Assembly (NCBI RefSeq): GCF_002154695.1
Contig: NZ_MTAV01000120.1
Location: 1 to 52,132, forward strand
Direction: 5' to 3'
Source: Nostoc sp. T09
GTDB lineage: Bacteria; Cyanobacteriota; Cyanobacteriia; Cyanobacteriales; Nostocaceae
Length of the DNA: 52,132 nucleotides
A program made the translations under genes and the position numbers. Shown here in pieces: positions 26,353 through 35,753 of this stretch. Positions within the stretch are counted from its first letter, which is position 1, and each line of letters opens with the position of its first letter. The notes beneath the pieces were generated by a model. It did no database searches and was not told the origin of the DNA. It was given only the letters and a program-made list of their open reading frames with translations.

Positions 26353-27300
26353 ATGTTTTACCACACTAAGAAATTACAGTACTTCAAGCCCCCAGAAAAA
26401 CCCGATGCAGTCTACGCGATGAAAATTCAAGAACTCATCGGTGGCACTTTTGGGGAAATGACAGTAATGATGCAATACCTGTTTCAGGGTTGGAACTGCC
26501 GAGGACCTGCCAAGTATCGGGATTTGCTCTTAGATACGGGAACTGAGGAGATTGGCCACATTGAAATGTTGGCAACAACGATCGCTCATCTTTTAGATAA
26601 AGCACCACTGAGATTACAGGAAGAAGGTGCCAAAGATGCTGTAGTAGGTGCAGTTATGGGTGGTTCTAAACCAGGCGATGTAATTAATGATGTAATTGCA
26701 GCGGCGATGAATCCCCAACACGCCATTGTCTCTGGTTTAGGTGCTACGCCATCTGATAGTGTTGGCTATCCCTGGAACGGTCGCTTTATCGTTTCTAGTG
26801 GTAACTTACTGGCTGATTTCCGGTCGAATCTCCATGCCGAGTCTCAAGGACGCTTGCAAGCAGTGCGTCTGTACGAGATGACAAACGACCGTGGTGTGAA
26901 AGACACCTTAAGCTTTATGATTGCCCGTGATACCATGCATCAAAACCAGTGGTTAGCGGCTATTGAAGACCTCGAAAGTTCTGGATTGGAAACCACTCCG
27001 GTTCCTAGTTCTTTCCCACTAGAATTGGAAAAACGCGAGTTCGCCTATCAATTCTGGAACCACTCTGAAGGTACCGAAAGTGCTGAAGGTCGTTGGGCAA
27101 AAGGTCCCTCAATGGATGGTAAAGGCGAATTCCAATATGTTTCCCATCCTCAGCCACTAGGACCAGAACCAGAACCGCCACAGCCTCCAACACAATTGCA
27201 TGGTACGCCCAAAACTCAACAGCAACAGAAAGTACAGGGTGATGGTTCTAACGCACCTCCTTTGGTTGAGTCTGTCACAATCAAAAACCCAGAGGTTTAA
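26353..27300 (+). CDS. Manganese catalase
   Basis: 315 aa. Non-haem, dinuclear-manganese enzyme that decomposes hydrogen peroxide. Ferritin-like bundle with metal ligands in ELIGGTFGEMTVMMQYLFQG (Glu35) and GTEEIGHIEM (Glu66, His69), then LHAESQGRLQAVRLYE and ARDTMHQNQW. Ligand-bearing segments are all present. The C-terminal 60 residues (PLGPEPEPPQPPTQLHGTPK and following) are Pro/Gln-rich and disordered, a tail seen in several cyanobacterial and Bacillus versions. ATG 26353 with AGGA upstream. It fits the oxidative- or desiccation-stress theme of the neighbouring genes. Family call secure. Confidence 0.96.
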   Translation: MFYHTKKLQYFKPPEKPDAVYAMKIQELIGGTFGEMTVMMQYLFQGWNCRGPAKYRDLLLDTGTEEIGHIEMLATTIAHLLDKAPLRLQEEGAKDAVVGAVMGGSKPGDVINDVIAAAMNPQHAIVSGLGATPSDSVGYPWNGRFIVSSGNLLADFRSNLHAESQGRLQAVRLYEMTNDRGVKDTLSFMIARDTMHQNQWLAAIEDLESSGLETTPVPSSFPLELEKREFAYQFWNHSEGTESAEGRWAKGPSMDGKGEFQYVSHPQPLGPEPEPPQPPTQLHGTPKTQQQQKVQGDGSNAPPLVESVTIKNPEV

Positions 27301-27303
27301 CTA

Positions 27304-27337
27304 AACTATCGGTATGCCTCCATGTAGACCGATAGTT
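27304..27337 (+). terminator. 10-bp hairpin after Mn-catalase
   Basis: AACTATCGGT (27304-27313) and ACCGATAGTT (27328-27337), 14-nt loop, starting 4 bp after the stop codon. No T-run follows, so a rho-type or processing hairpin is possible. Confidence 0.6.
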
Positions 27338-27341
27338 AGAA

Positions 27342-27395
27342 GTAGGGTGGGCATCGCCCACCGAAACACAAATATATGGTCAATGCTCACCCTAC
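27342..27395. repeat. 54-bp palindromic element (GTAGGGTGGGCAT ends)
   Basis: Starts GTAGGGTGGGCAT and ends ATGCTCACCCTAC, imperfect inverted ends with an AT-rich middle. A partial copy lies at 24324-24344, so the family brackets the dehydrogenase-cupin-catalase segment. Confidence 0.75.
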
Positions 27396-27567
27396 AAAAT
27401 TTTGCAAATAAAATAAAGCTGCTGTTGGAGTTTCTAGTACAACAAGGTGCAAATAAACTAACTATTTGAAATGACCCAAAAGCTGAAAATATAAGTATTT
27501 TAAATTCTGCACAGTGGCGCTAGTGGTGCGATCGCCCAAACAATGTTGCAAAAATTTGTCTACTTAA

Positions 27568-27741
27568 AACAACAACACCCAAATTTCTACTAGCTTAGTT
27601 ATTTCCTCTCTTTTCTTCAATACTATCTAGGGTTGCACTGATTCAAATCACACTTGCAGTGTCATTAAAGAATCAGTCACATCGCCCTCATTTAAGAACT
27701 ACTTCGAGGAAATGTAAGTGTTAGATTTGGGTGTTGCTGTT
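27568..27741. ncRNA. Candidate structured RNA or MITE: nested palindrome
   Basis: Four stems nest in register. P1: 27568-27584 with 27725-27741, 16 of 17 complementary (core CAACACCCAAAT). P2: ATTTCCTC 27601-27608 with GAGGAAAT 27706-27713. P3: ACTGATTC 27637-27644 with GAATCAGT 27670-27677. P4: ACACT 27650-27654 with AGTGT 27658-27662 around a TGC loop. The joining segments also pair partly. No open frame. Either a long-hairpin RNA or a miniature element; strand unknown. Confidence 0.5.
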
Positions 27742-28741
27742 AGTTGACGAGACAGATATTGAAACAGCGTTTTTACCTCTTAACTTAATTTAACTTTTGG
27801 ACTTTGGCTGTTGGATCTGCCAGGAAAGCTTGTGAGCTTCAATTAATAAATTATCACTCTTCGATTGAGGTGAAGTCTTGTCGCAATTAAACTTTACTTT
27901 TGGTAGTAATGCGTTAATGACATAATTCCTAGGTCGTGACCATAGTCAATTTCGAAACGTTGGCGATCGCTTTACCAAGGAGCTGATAACATTCTCAATA
28001 AACTATAAAAAATCTGGTTATTGCAACCGACGCAAGATGTACATTTACCCTAGCCAACTGCCAAGGCAAGTAATTCCTAACCTAGTAACTCTGAGGAGCG
28101 ATCGCTAGCCTTAATGATTTACTATTCTTACTCCAGCGAAGGAATTAATAGTATTTATAGTTGCAACGGATATTTATAGTTAGCAAAAATTTCAGGTTAA
28201 ACAACAGTGATAAATTGTTAGTTCCTCACAAGTAAGCTTGTGTAAAGCATATATCCCATCATCTTGGCAGCCGCCTTAATTAAGCTAGATAAAAAACCTC
28301 GCTGCAATTAAGCAATTATACATAGAAATTATTAAGATTTAATTTTGGTTACCTTATTGGTAGATAGTCTTGGTTGTTGGTATTTTCGTCAATCTTCAAA
28401 AAATCCGCAAATCTACGATATATCTTAAGACGTATTTGAATTTATTCTGGGAAGTGAATACACGAAAAAAGTCGAGAGATGTGACCGTAAGGCCTAATTT
28501 TCCAATCATTCTAGTGAGTTGAGAAAACGCCTGGGATTCTTATGGGAAACAAATGGCTAAATAATTAGGCATACCGTTCCAGATAGCAAAATGCTGGGAT
28601 TATGGCCAGGCAATCCTCTCATAAATACCAAGCAAATTGATTGAGTAGCTTTATCTAAGAAGTAGAAGCTCAAAGTTAGGACTTATTGGAGTAGTATTTT
28701 TCCAAAGAAGACCCCAAGATATGAGAATGTGAGGAAAAGGT

Positions 28742-31381
28742 ATGCCAGCAAATGAGCGGGAAAAAATACGTCACATTTTGGTTGTCAAAGACTTACAAGG
28801 GCAACGAACTATTCCCCTTCAAGAGGCTACCTATTCTCTCGGACGGGATTCAAGAAACGCTATAGTCCTCCGTTCGCGCTCAGTGTCAAGACAACATGCC
28901 ATTTTATTAAGGGTAACTATTCCAGAAACCGATCAATATGGTTTTCGGATTATTGATGGTGACTTCAAAGGAAAAAAAAGTACGAATGGTTTATTCGTTA
29001 ATAGTACTAAATGCTTCTCTCATAACCTTCAACATGGAGATGCCATTGCATTTGGTAATAACCAAGTTAGTGCAAAATACTATGCTATTTCCAACCTGTC
29101 AGAAAAAGCTTTTTCTGAATCTTTTACAGTTGAAGACATATCTAGCTTCCTGTCGGAGCAAGCCAATCCCGTCAATCCTTTTGAAACTTTAGTCGCTCCT
29201 GATTCTAACTTTGAAGGAGCTAGTGAAACAGTACTAGCGCGCCTAGCATCTTTCCCGGAACTCATCCCTAATCCAATTATCGAAATGGATACAGAGGGAA
29301 CAGTAATCTATCTCAATCCAGCAGCATCTTCTAAGTTTCCCAAACTGAGGGAAGTTGGGGAGGAGCATCCAGTCTTGGCAGGACTGCTGAGTGCAATTCA
29401 AAATCGAGAGGCAAATTCTTTCGTTCGCGAGGTGGAAGTTGGTACAGAAGTTTTTGAACAATCCGTTCATTACTTGCCCGAGAGCGATTTAATTAGAACT
29501 TTCATCATTAGGGATATTACAGAGCAAAAACGAGTCGCAGCCGAACTTCGCCAGCGAGACCGTCTACTACAAGCAGTCGCGGAAGCTGCCAATTATTTGC
29601 TGGTGGAAATGAACTACGAAAGCGGTGTTGAAAAAGCTTTGGCTATGCTGGGCGAAGCTGCTGAAGCAGACCGTGCCTATCTCTTCAAAAACCATCTCCA
29701 CCCAACTACAAAGGAGATGGCAGTAAGCCTACGGTTTGAATGGACACGCTCGCATATTGAGTCTTCACGCCATTGCTGGCAGAATCAGCGCTATGAGTTT
29801 TCTGGATTAGCCCGTTGGTACACTGCCCTCTCGCAGGGACAATGCATTATTGGACTCACCCGTGAATTTCCGATCGCTGAACAAAAAATTCTGGCTAGAG
29901 ATAGAATTCAATCTATCTTTTTAGTACCTCTGTGTCTGGAGGAAAAGTTTTGGGGTTACCTGGGCTTGGCAGACTGTTCAAAGGAACGTCAGTGGTCAAG
30001 ACACGAAGAGTCAACTCTGTTGACGATGGCTGCCAGTATCAGTGGTGCTTGGCAGCGTCAGCAAGTAGAAGAAAGGATTCGCTACCAGGCTCTTCACGAT
30101 GTGCTCACAGGGTTACCAAATCGCCTACTCTTTAATGAGCTGCTTGATAAAGCTTTACCTAATGCAACTCGCAGTCGGGAAAGTCTAGCTGTAATGTTTC
30201 TCGATCTAGATCGTTTCAAGGTGATCAATGACACTCTAGGGCATACACTAGGAGACATTCTGTTAAAATCCGTAGCTCAAAGATTGAAAGATTGCTTGAG
30301 AACTGGGGACACCGTTGCGCGTTGGGGAGGTGATGAATTTACCATCTTACTTCCTAAAGTCAATTATCTCGAAGAGGTAAAACAGGTAGCTCAGAGAATC
30401 TTACAAGCTTTAGAAAATCCCTTTGAAATAGAAGGGCACGAACTGTATGTGAGCGCCAGTCTTGGCATCGCTCTTCTCAACGATCATAGTCATAATGCTG
30501 AAACTCTAATCCAACATGCAGATGCAGCTTTGTATTACGCAAAGGATGCTGGGAGAAATAATTACCAGTTATACACCACTTCCCTAAGTACTAAGACGCC
30601 TGAACTCCTAACTTTAGAGAAGAGTTTGCGCTATGCCCTAGAACGGAATGAATTCATGCTGTACTACCAGCCTAGGGTGAATATTGCAACGGGAGATATT
30701 ACTGGCATGGAAGCTCTGCTACGCTGGCAGCACCCAGAAATGGGACTAGTAGCGCCTAATGTCTTTATCCCCCTTGCTGAGGAAAGTGGATTGATTGTCC
30801 CCATTGGAGAGTGGGTAATACGGACAGCTTGTAGGCAAAATAAAGCTTGGCAACAAGCAGGATTACCTTCGCTGACTGTCGCTGTCAATCTCTCCCTGAA
30901 ACAGTTCCGCCAACCGAATTTAGTGGAAATTTTAGCTAGCATCTTACAAGAGACAGGTCTAGAGCCAAAATTTTTAGAGTTAGAAATTACAGAATCAACC
31001 GCGATTGAGGATTTAGAGTTCACCAGAAATGTGCTGGAAAATTTAAAGCAGATGGGTATTTACCTTTCTATCGATGACTTCGGTACAGGTCATTCTTCCC
31101 TGTCGCGCCTACAGCTTTTGCCGCTTCACCATCTAAAAATCGATAAGTCTTTTATTCAAGAGTTGACAACGGATCACAAAGTAGCTCATATTGTCAAAGC
31201 GATCGTGGTATTAGGGCAAAGTTTGGGGTTACGGCTTACCGCTGAAGGCGTAGAAAAACCAGAAGAACTAGAGTTTTTGAGATCTATCAATTGTGAGGAT
31301 GTACAGGGTTATCTGTTCTATCGACCGCTTTGTGCCCAGAAAATCACAGAAATACTGCAAAAAGAGCAAGTAAAGCACTAG
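28742..31381 (+). CDS. FHA-PAS-GAF-GGDEF-EAL cyclic-di-GMP protein
   Basis: 879 aa cytosolic signalling protein. Order: FHA domain about 12-110 (SLGRDSRN, SVSRQHAILL, STNGLFVN), which normally binds phosphothreonine; PAS about 165-275; GAF about 290-440; diguanylate cyclase about 455-615 with GGDEF at 529-533 and inhibitory site R520xxD523; phosphodiesterase about 635-870 with EALLRW from 657, LEITESTAIED, IDDFGTGHSSL and DVQGYLFYRPL. Both active sites and the product-inhibition site look intact, so it may both make and break c-di-GMP. AGGAAAAGG precedes ATG 28742. The next gene, a phosphatase, follows 48 bp later. A long leader region lies upstream. Confidence 0.96.
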   Translation: MPANEREKIRHILVVKDLQGQRTIPLQEATYSLGRDSRNAIVLRSRSVSRQHAILLRVTIPETDQYGFRIIDGDFKGKKSTNGLFVNSTKCFSHNLQHGDAIAFGNNQVSAKYYAISNLSEKAFSESFTVEDISSFLSEQANPVNPFETLVAPDSNFEGASETVLARLASFPELIPNPIIEMDTEGTVIYLNPAASSKFPKLREVGEEHPVLAGLLSAIQNREANSFVREVEVGTEVFEQSVHYLPESDLIRTFIIRDITEQKRVAAELRQRDRLLQAVAEAANYLLVEMNYESGVEKALAMLGEAAEADRAYLFKNHLHPTTKEMAVSLRFEWTRSHIESSRHCWQNQRYEFSGLARWYTALSQGQCIIGLTREFPIAEQKILARDRIQSIFLVPLCLEEKFWGYLGLADCSKERQWSRHEESTLLTMAASISGAWQRQQVEERIRYQALHDVLTGLPNRLLFNELLDKALPNATRSRESLAVMFLDLDRFKVINDTLGHTLGDILLKSVAQRLKDCLRTGDTVARWGGDEFTILLPKVNYLEEVKQVAQRILQALENPFEIEGHELYVSASLGIALLNDHSHNAETLIQHADAALYYAKDAGRNNYQLYTTSLSTKTPELLTLEKSLRYALERNEFMLYYQPRVNIATGDITGMEALLRWQHPEMGLVAPNVFIPLAEESGLIVPIGEWVIRTACRQNKAWQQAGLPSLTVAVNLSLKQFRQPNLVEILASILQETGLEPKFLELEITESTAIEDLEFTRNVLENLKQMGIYLSIDDFGTGHSSLSRLQLLPLHHLKIDKSFIQELTTDHKVAHIVKAIVVLGQSLGLRLTAEGVEKPEELEFLRSINCEDVQGYLFYRPLCAQKITEILQKEQVKH

Positions 31382-31429
31382 TACAACTGAAAGCTAAAAT
31401 CAGAATAATCAGATGCTAGACTACTCAAA

Positions 31430-31987
31430 ATGTACAAATTTGCTCCAGCAGGGGAGAATGAATCAATAGTATTTGGTGCGGCGCGGCCTGGATATGTAAA
31501 CCAGAAAGTGCATGATTGGATTGAGTTCATGAAGCAGCAAGATATCAAGCGAGTTTGTTGTCTTCTTCCCGAAAAGCAATTAGTTAATTATTCTGTTAAT
31601 TTGCTCAATAGATATGAACAAGAATTTGGTGGGAATCAGCAAGTTTGCTGGGCACCAATTGAAGATTTCCATCTATGTGATTTAGATACACTCACAACGA
31701 AAATACTTCCTTTTTTAATAACAGCCAAAAAACAAGGCGAGAAGGTAGTTGTACACTGTTCTGGTGGTAACGGACGTACTGGCCATATACTAGCCACATG
31801 GTTGGTAAGTGTTCACGGATTATCAAATACAACTGCAATAACAGAGGTTAAGAAAACAGGCAGAAATCCTTATGAAGCTGCGTTAGCATCTGTGTTTAGC
31901 GGCAGAAATCCCTTTCAAGTTGTCAAAGAACTAGACTCACTGTTGAATAATTGCCGTCTCACAATACGTGCAGATGAGTTTACATAG
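31430..31987 (+). CDS. Cys-based protein phosphatase (dual-specificity/tyrosine type)
   Basis: 185 aa. The P-loop VVHCSGGNGRTGHILATWLV contains the HCxxGxxRT signature with nucleophile Cys110 and Arg116. The general acid is probably in the preceding WAPIEDFHLCDLDTL loop. The size fits a compact dual-specificity or atypical tyrosine phosphatase; phosphoinositide or RNA phosphatases share the motif, so the substrate is open. It starts 48 bp after the FHA-GGDEF-EAL gene on the same strand and may share its transcript. That would pair a phospho-reader (FHA) with a phosphatase; this is inference. No signal peptide. Confidence 0.88.
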   Translation: MYKFAPAGENESIVFGAARPGYVNQKVHDWIEFMKQQDIKRVCCLLPEKQLVNYSVNLLNRYEQEFGGNQQVCWAPIEDFHLCDLDTLTTKILPFLITAKKQGEKVVVHCSGGNGRTGHILATWLVSVHGLSNTTAITEVKKTGRNPYEAALASVFSGRNPFQVVKELDSLLNNCRLTIRADEFT

Positions 31988-32148
31988 CTAGGAGAAATGT
32001 CAGCCTGCGATCGCAGTTGTATTTAGCTCCGTAAATCTAGATGATTGGCGTTTAGGGAAGCGTAATTCTTAACATAAGATATCGTCAGGAAAATATTCTG
32101 AATATTGCTATTATTCTGGGCGATCGCTCTACTCATAAGGTGAATGAT

Positions 32149-32838
32149 ATGGCAATGGTTCTAGATAACGTCGTTCCTTTTGGGAGGTCAATGGATGAAT
32201 ATATAAAAATGTTCAATTTAACCGACGCAGATTTAAATAAAAAAATTATTGGGATTAGCGATGGCCCAGCAAGTTTTAATGCCGAAATGACAAGTCAAGG
32301 TAAAAGTGTAATTTCAGTTGATCCACTTTACCAATTTTCTAGCGATAAAATATTGCAACGCTTTAATCAAGTAGTTGATAACATTATTAACCAAGTTAAA
32401 GCTACACCTAATGATTGGGTATGGAGCTATCATAAATCTGCAGATGAATTACGCTCCAATCGAGTAGAAATTATGCAAAAATTTATTGCTGATTATGAGA
32501 TTGGTAAAAATAATCATAGGTATGAAGTTGGCGAATTGCCAAAGTTAGCATATTCAAACCAAGCATTTGACCTAGCTCTTTGTTCACATTTTTTATTTTT
32601 ATATTCAGATCATTTCGCTTATGATTTTCACCTCAATTCAATTCAAGAGATGCTACGTATTGCTAAGGAAATTAGAATATTTCCTTTAATAACTCTCATG
32701 TTGAAACCTTCTCCACATTTAGATGCAATAGTGAAATATTGCATTTCAAAAGGCTACACTGTAGAGATTAAAAAAGTTGAATATGAACTACAGCTTGGTG
32801 GAAATCGGATGTTGAGGATTGCTAAAAAGGTCAAATGA
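32149..32838 (+). CDS. Class I SAM-dependent methyltransferase-like protein
   Basis: 229 aa from ATG 32149, with AAGGTGA 5 nt upstream; the GTG at 32140 overlaps that site and is rejected. SAM-binding motif I is KIIGISDGPASFNAEM, a variant of the D-x-G-x-G loop, with motif II ISVDPLYQFS. LAYSNQAFDLALCSHFLFLY occupies the motif IV position. The C-terminal beta-hairpin region includes MLRIAKEIRIFPLITLM. The family is common in cyanobacteria and usually annotated only as methyltransferase; the substrate is unknown. HIP1 octamer in the leader. It converges on the AI-2E gene with a hairpin between. Confidence 0.82.
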   Translation: MAMVLDNVVPFGRSMDEYIKMFNLTDADLNKKIIGISDGPASFNAEMTSQGKSVISVDPLYQFSSDKILQRFNQVVDNIINQVKATPNDWVWSYHKSADELRSNRVEIMQKFIADYEIGKNNHRYEVGELPKLAYSNQAFDLALCSHFLFLYSDHFAYDFHLNSIQEMLRIAKEIRIFPLITLMLKPSPHLDAIVKYCISKGYTVEIKKVEYELQLGGNRMLRIAKKVK

Positions 32839-32891
32839 GAGTTGCCTATTTCTAGCAACCTTCAAGTGAAAACATTAACTCTGCCTAAGAA

Positions 32892-32934
32892 GTTGTTAAT
32901 CGTTAATTAGACTTTCTAGCAAACGGTTAATAAC
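32892..32934. terminator. Likely bidirectional terminator hairpin
   Basis: GTTGTTAATCGTT (32892-32904) pairs with AACGGTTAATAAC (32922-32934) over 13 pairs including two G-T. It lies midway between the convergent methyltransferase and AI-2E genes. Confidence 0.55.
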
Positions 32935-33002
32935 ACCTTTAAAGGGGATAGTATCATTAAGTCACTACACCAATATCGTGGTAAATTACAACTCTTGCCC
33001 GA

Positions 33003-34103
33003 TTAAGAAGTTGATTTCTCTGTTAACATTTCCGGTATTTCTTCACCCTTAATCACATTCTTAGAATCATCAGATAGAGACATAAAAACATCCGCTACAT
33101 CTTTAATAAAACCAGCCACAGGTACGGCGATTAGCAAACCCAACAAACCACCTATATAAGTTCCTACTAGTAAGGAAATTATCACCCATATCGGTCTAAG
33201 TCCTGTAAAACGCCCTAAAAGACGGGGTGCGATCGCCTGGTCGATTAACTGGTCGATAATAATAGCTACAGCAAAAATCTTCACTGCTAGCCAAACATTA
33301 TGTGAAGCGATAATTAAAATAATTACAATCAGGCTGATGACATCACCAAAGGGAATTAAGCTTAAAAGCCCGACACCTAAACCAAAGAGTAAAGCAAACT
33401 GGACTTGGAAAACTAAAAATAATACGGTTTCGGCAACTCCCATCAGTAGCGCTAAACTTACTTGACCTATCAAGTAATTTTGAAAATTTAATTGCAGAGA
33501 CTGTCTAGCCTGTTGCGCAAAGCCCCAAGGTATTTTGTTAAATATACCCTCCCAAATCCGTTTACCATCTATTAATAAGTAAAAAGTTAATACCACTGTT
33601 ACTATTGCCTCTGAAAGGCTATCAATGGTATCTCTGATAATACTTAGAAAGTGATTAAATAAATACTCTAATTCATCAGGTACGTGATTAGTAACTTGAG
33701 TTAGTATTTGACTTATATTAACCTTTAATTTTTGGTTTAAATCTGAATTATTTAAACTTTGGAGTTTTGCTTCATTAGCATCGATCCATTGGGGCAGCAA
33801 TTTAGCCATTTCATTAAATTGCTCTAATACAATGGGGAATAAGATAACAGCTAAACCAATAAAAATAATTAAAGCTGATATAAAAACTATTCCTATTGCA
33901 TAGTTACGTTTAACTCCACGTTGCTGAAGAATCGAAACAGGATAGTTTAAAATAAAAGCAAGCAAACCTGCTAGTACTAAAATTGTGACTATTGGTTGGA
34001 AGTATTTAAAAAATTGAAATGCTAGCCAACCATTGAGAAAAACCAAAGGAAATAGCAGTGTCAAAATTAAGATTTTGATAAGTTGATTTAGGGAAAAATT
34101 CAT
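33003..34103 (-). CDS. AI-2E family transporter (second copy)
   Basis: About 366 aa polytopic membrane protein, paralogous to 7872-8966. The ATG at 34103 is preferred over the TTG at 34109. Same plan: N-terminal helices with FFKYFQPIVTILVLAGLLAF, then NYPVSILQQRGVKRN, a polar loop of about 100 residues (LPQWIDANEAKLQSLNNSDL), then conserved GLGVGLLSLIPFGDVI, DQAIAPRLLGRFTGLRPIWV and VAGFIKDVADVF. It differs from the first copy in the loop and C-terminal tail, so the roles may differ. Substrate unknown. Not linked to other transport genes here. Confidence 0.92.
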   Translation of the reverse strand: MNFSLNQLIKILILTLLFPLVFLNGWLAFQFFKYFQPIVTILVLAGLLAFILNYPVSILQQRGVKRNYAIGIVFISALIIFIGLAVILFPIVLEQFNEMAKLLPQWIDANEAKLQSLNNSDLNQKLKVNISQILTQVTNHVPDELEYLFNHFLSIIRDTIDSLSEAIVTVVLTFYLLIDGKRIWEGIFNKIPWGFAQQARQSLQLNFQNYLIGQVSLALLMGVAETVLFLVFQVQFALLFGLGVGLLSLIPFGDVISLIVIILIIASHNVWLAVKIFAVAIIIDQLIDQAIAPRLLGRFTGLRPIWVIISLLVGTYIGGLLGLLIAVPVAGFIKDVADVFMSLSDDSKNVIKGEEIPEMLTEKSTS

Positions 34104-34252
34104 AATCAATTCAATAAACTATTATTATTGCGATGTGACACAAGAAATATTCCTATAATTGTAAATTAGCTGTCCTAATTATTCTAGGATTATATATTTA
34201 ATAATGTTCAAGATAATACCAAACCTAGAAGAAACAACTTTTTATTTTTTAA

Positions 34253-35707
34253 TTATGGGCAGCAGTTATAACCTTCTTTAAAAGCTAAAAATTGCTCTTC
34301 ATTTATGCGTCCTGCTTGATACAGCGTTTCTGTAATTTCGGAAATAGTTAAAACTGCATAGCTATGGTAACCATTTTTTCTCAACCTATCTTTTACCCCT
34401 TGTTCATGGTCGATAAATACCACAATATCATTAACGTTTAGTCCCGCAGATTGCAATTTTTCTGCACCTTCCATCACACTTTTGCCACTGATGAGAATAT
34501 CATCAACAACTACCACAGTTTCACCAGGATGGAAGTTACCCTCAATTACCTTGCGAGTTCCATGTGCTTTGACCTCCTTACGAGGAAAAATCATCGGATA
34601 ATGAAGGCGCAAAGCTAAACCTGTTGCTGTGGGTAAAGAACCATAGGGAATACCTGCTATCCTATCAAAATTTAGGTTTTGCAAAATCTGCTCATAAGCA
34701 CTCAGAACTTGATTAAAAACTTGAGGATTAGAAATAATTTTACGTAAGTCAATGTAATATGGAAACGTTTCTCCCGAGGCTTGCACAAAGTTACCAAACA
34801 TGATGCAGCCGATATCATACAATTGTAAAATTAAATCTTGCTGCGGATGTTGATTTAAAAAACACACATCCGGTAACCATACAGAACAGGTGGAATTATC
34901 CTGAATAATATTAGTTTTAGCTTGATTAATTTCTGCCCTTAAAGAGTGAATTTCTGTAGCTAATTGTGGAGTTCCTAACATATCTTGAGGTACAGGAATC
35001 AGCAGTCCATCACCGTTATTATTTAAGCCTGCTGCTAAAATTTGATTGAAATTGCTACCCTCGGCCCAGATACTACGAGCCATAATAATTCTTTCGGGTG
35101 CAACTGCTCGAATTAATGCCAAAACATCAGGATTTGTAGTTCCCACCTCTAGTCCTAATTGTTCTGGAGTACCCCAATTTTTTGATTCTTTTACCACCTG
35201 CAAGTATAAAGGCGATTCGTTTGTAGGATATTGCTGTAAAGTTTCCGCCCCTTGATTAGATGTACAACACAAAATAAATACAGCTTTATCAGGATAAACT
35301 AAAAATGGTGCCACATGATCTTGCCCGGTGTAGGGACTGAGCGTAATAGCATCTACCCGCCATTGTGTAAACACAGTACGAGCAAAAATAGTACTGGTAT
35401 TTAAGTCACTGTGTTTAGCATCTAAAATAATTGGAATATGGTCTGGGATAGCTGTTAAAGTTTTGTACAGCAGTTCTAAACCTGGAATACCTAACGCTTC
35501 ATAAAAGCCAAGTGTTGGTTTATAAGCACAAACACAATCAGCAGTTTCAGAAATAATAAATTGCAACCAATTCCACAAGCCAGCCATGATATCTTGAGAT
35601 TCATAGCGAGCAGGCATCATTTCAGGATTTGGATCGAGTCCTACAAATAGTAAGCTTTGATTGCGGGCAATATTGTCATGTAATTTATCGAAAAATTTCA
35701 TAGTCAT
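34253..35707 (-). CDS. pyrFE: Bifunctional OMP decarboxylase / orotate phosphoribosyltransferase
   Basis: 484 aa fusion doing the last two steps of UMP synthesis. The N-terminal half (about 1-275) is orotidine-5'-phosphate decarboxylase: LLFVGLDPNP, YKPTLGFYEALG, catalytic DAKHSD (Asp96, Lys98, Asp101), TLSPYTGQD. The C-terminal half (about 290-480) is orotate phosphoribosyltransferase, with YGSLPTATGLAL, the PRPP-binding loop ETVVVVDDILISGKSVMEG and KEVKAHGTRKVIEG. The order is PyrF-PyrE, opposite to the animal and plant UMP synthase. This arrangement is known in cyanobacteria. The decarboxylase has H-S where many have R-G between Lys and Asp, which still keeps the catalytic charge network. 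Two ATGs (35707, 35701) are possible starts. Confidence 0.95.
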   Translation of the reverse strand: MTMKFFDKLHDNIARNQSLLFVGLDPNPEMMPARYESQDIMAGLWNWLQFIISETADCVCAYKPTLGFYEALGIPGLELLYKTLTAIPDHIPIILDAKHSDLNTSTIFARTVFTQWRVDAITLSPYTGQDHVAPFLVYPDKAVFILCCTSNQGAETLQQYPTNESPLYLQVVKESKNWGTPEQLGLEVGTTNPDVLALIRAVAPERIIMARSIWAEGSNFNQILAAGLNNNGDGLLIPVPQDMLGTPQLATEIHSLRAEINQAKTNIIQDNSTCSVWLPDVCFLNQHPQQDLILQLYDIGCIMFGNFVQASGETFPYYIDLRKIISNPQVFNQVLSAYEQILQNLNFDRIAGIPYGSLPTATGLALRLHYPMIFPRKEVKAHGTRKVIEGNFHPGETVVVVDDILISGKSVMEGAEKLQSAGLNVNDIVVFIDHEQGVKDRLRKNGYHSYAVLTISEITETLYQAGRINEEQFLAFKEGYNCCP

Positions 35708-35753
35708 TTTTTTAAAGGTAATATTGCTAAGTTTTAACCAGATTAATCAATTT

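Larger units (their letters stand above)
27301..28741. other. 1.4-kb region without recognisable genes
   Basis: Between the Mn-catalase and the GGDEF/EAL gene, stops occur in all frames and no protein is suggested. It contains a hairpin at 27304-27337, a small repeat element at 27342-27395, a nested palindrome at 27568-27741, HIP1 octamers near 27965 and 28100, a CACAAG/CTTGTG hairpin at 28227-28242, and 8-bp inverted arms GCCTAATT (28492) and AATTAGGC (28563) in the probable leader of the next gene. The size and structure leave room for one or more small RNAs. Confidence 0.6.

Noticed and set aside
27301-28741. tRNA or riboswitch before the GGDEF/EAL gene
   Set aside because: No tRNA arms or known c-di-GMP riboswitch core sequence could be found by eye.
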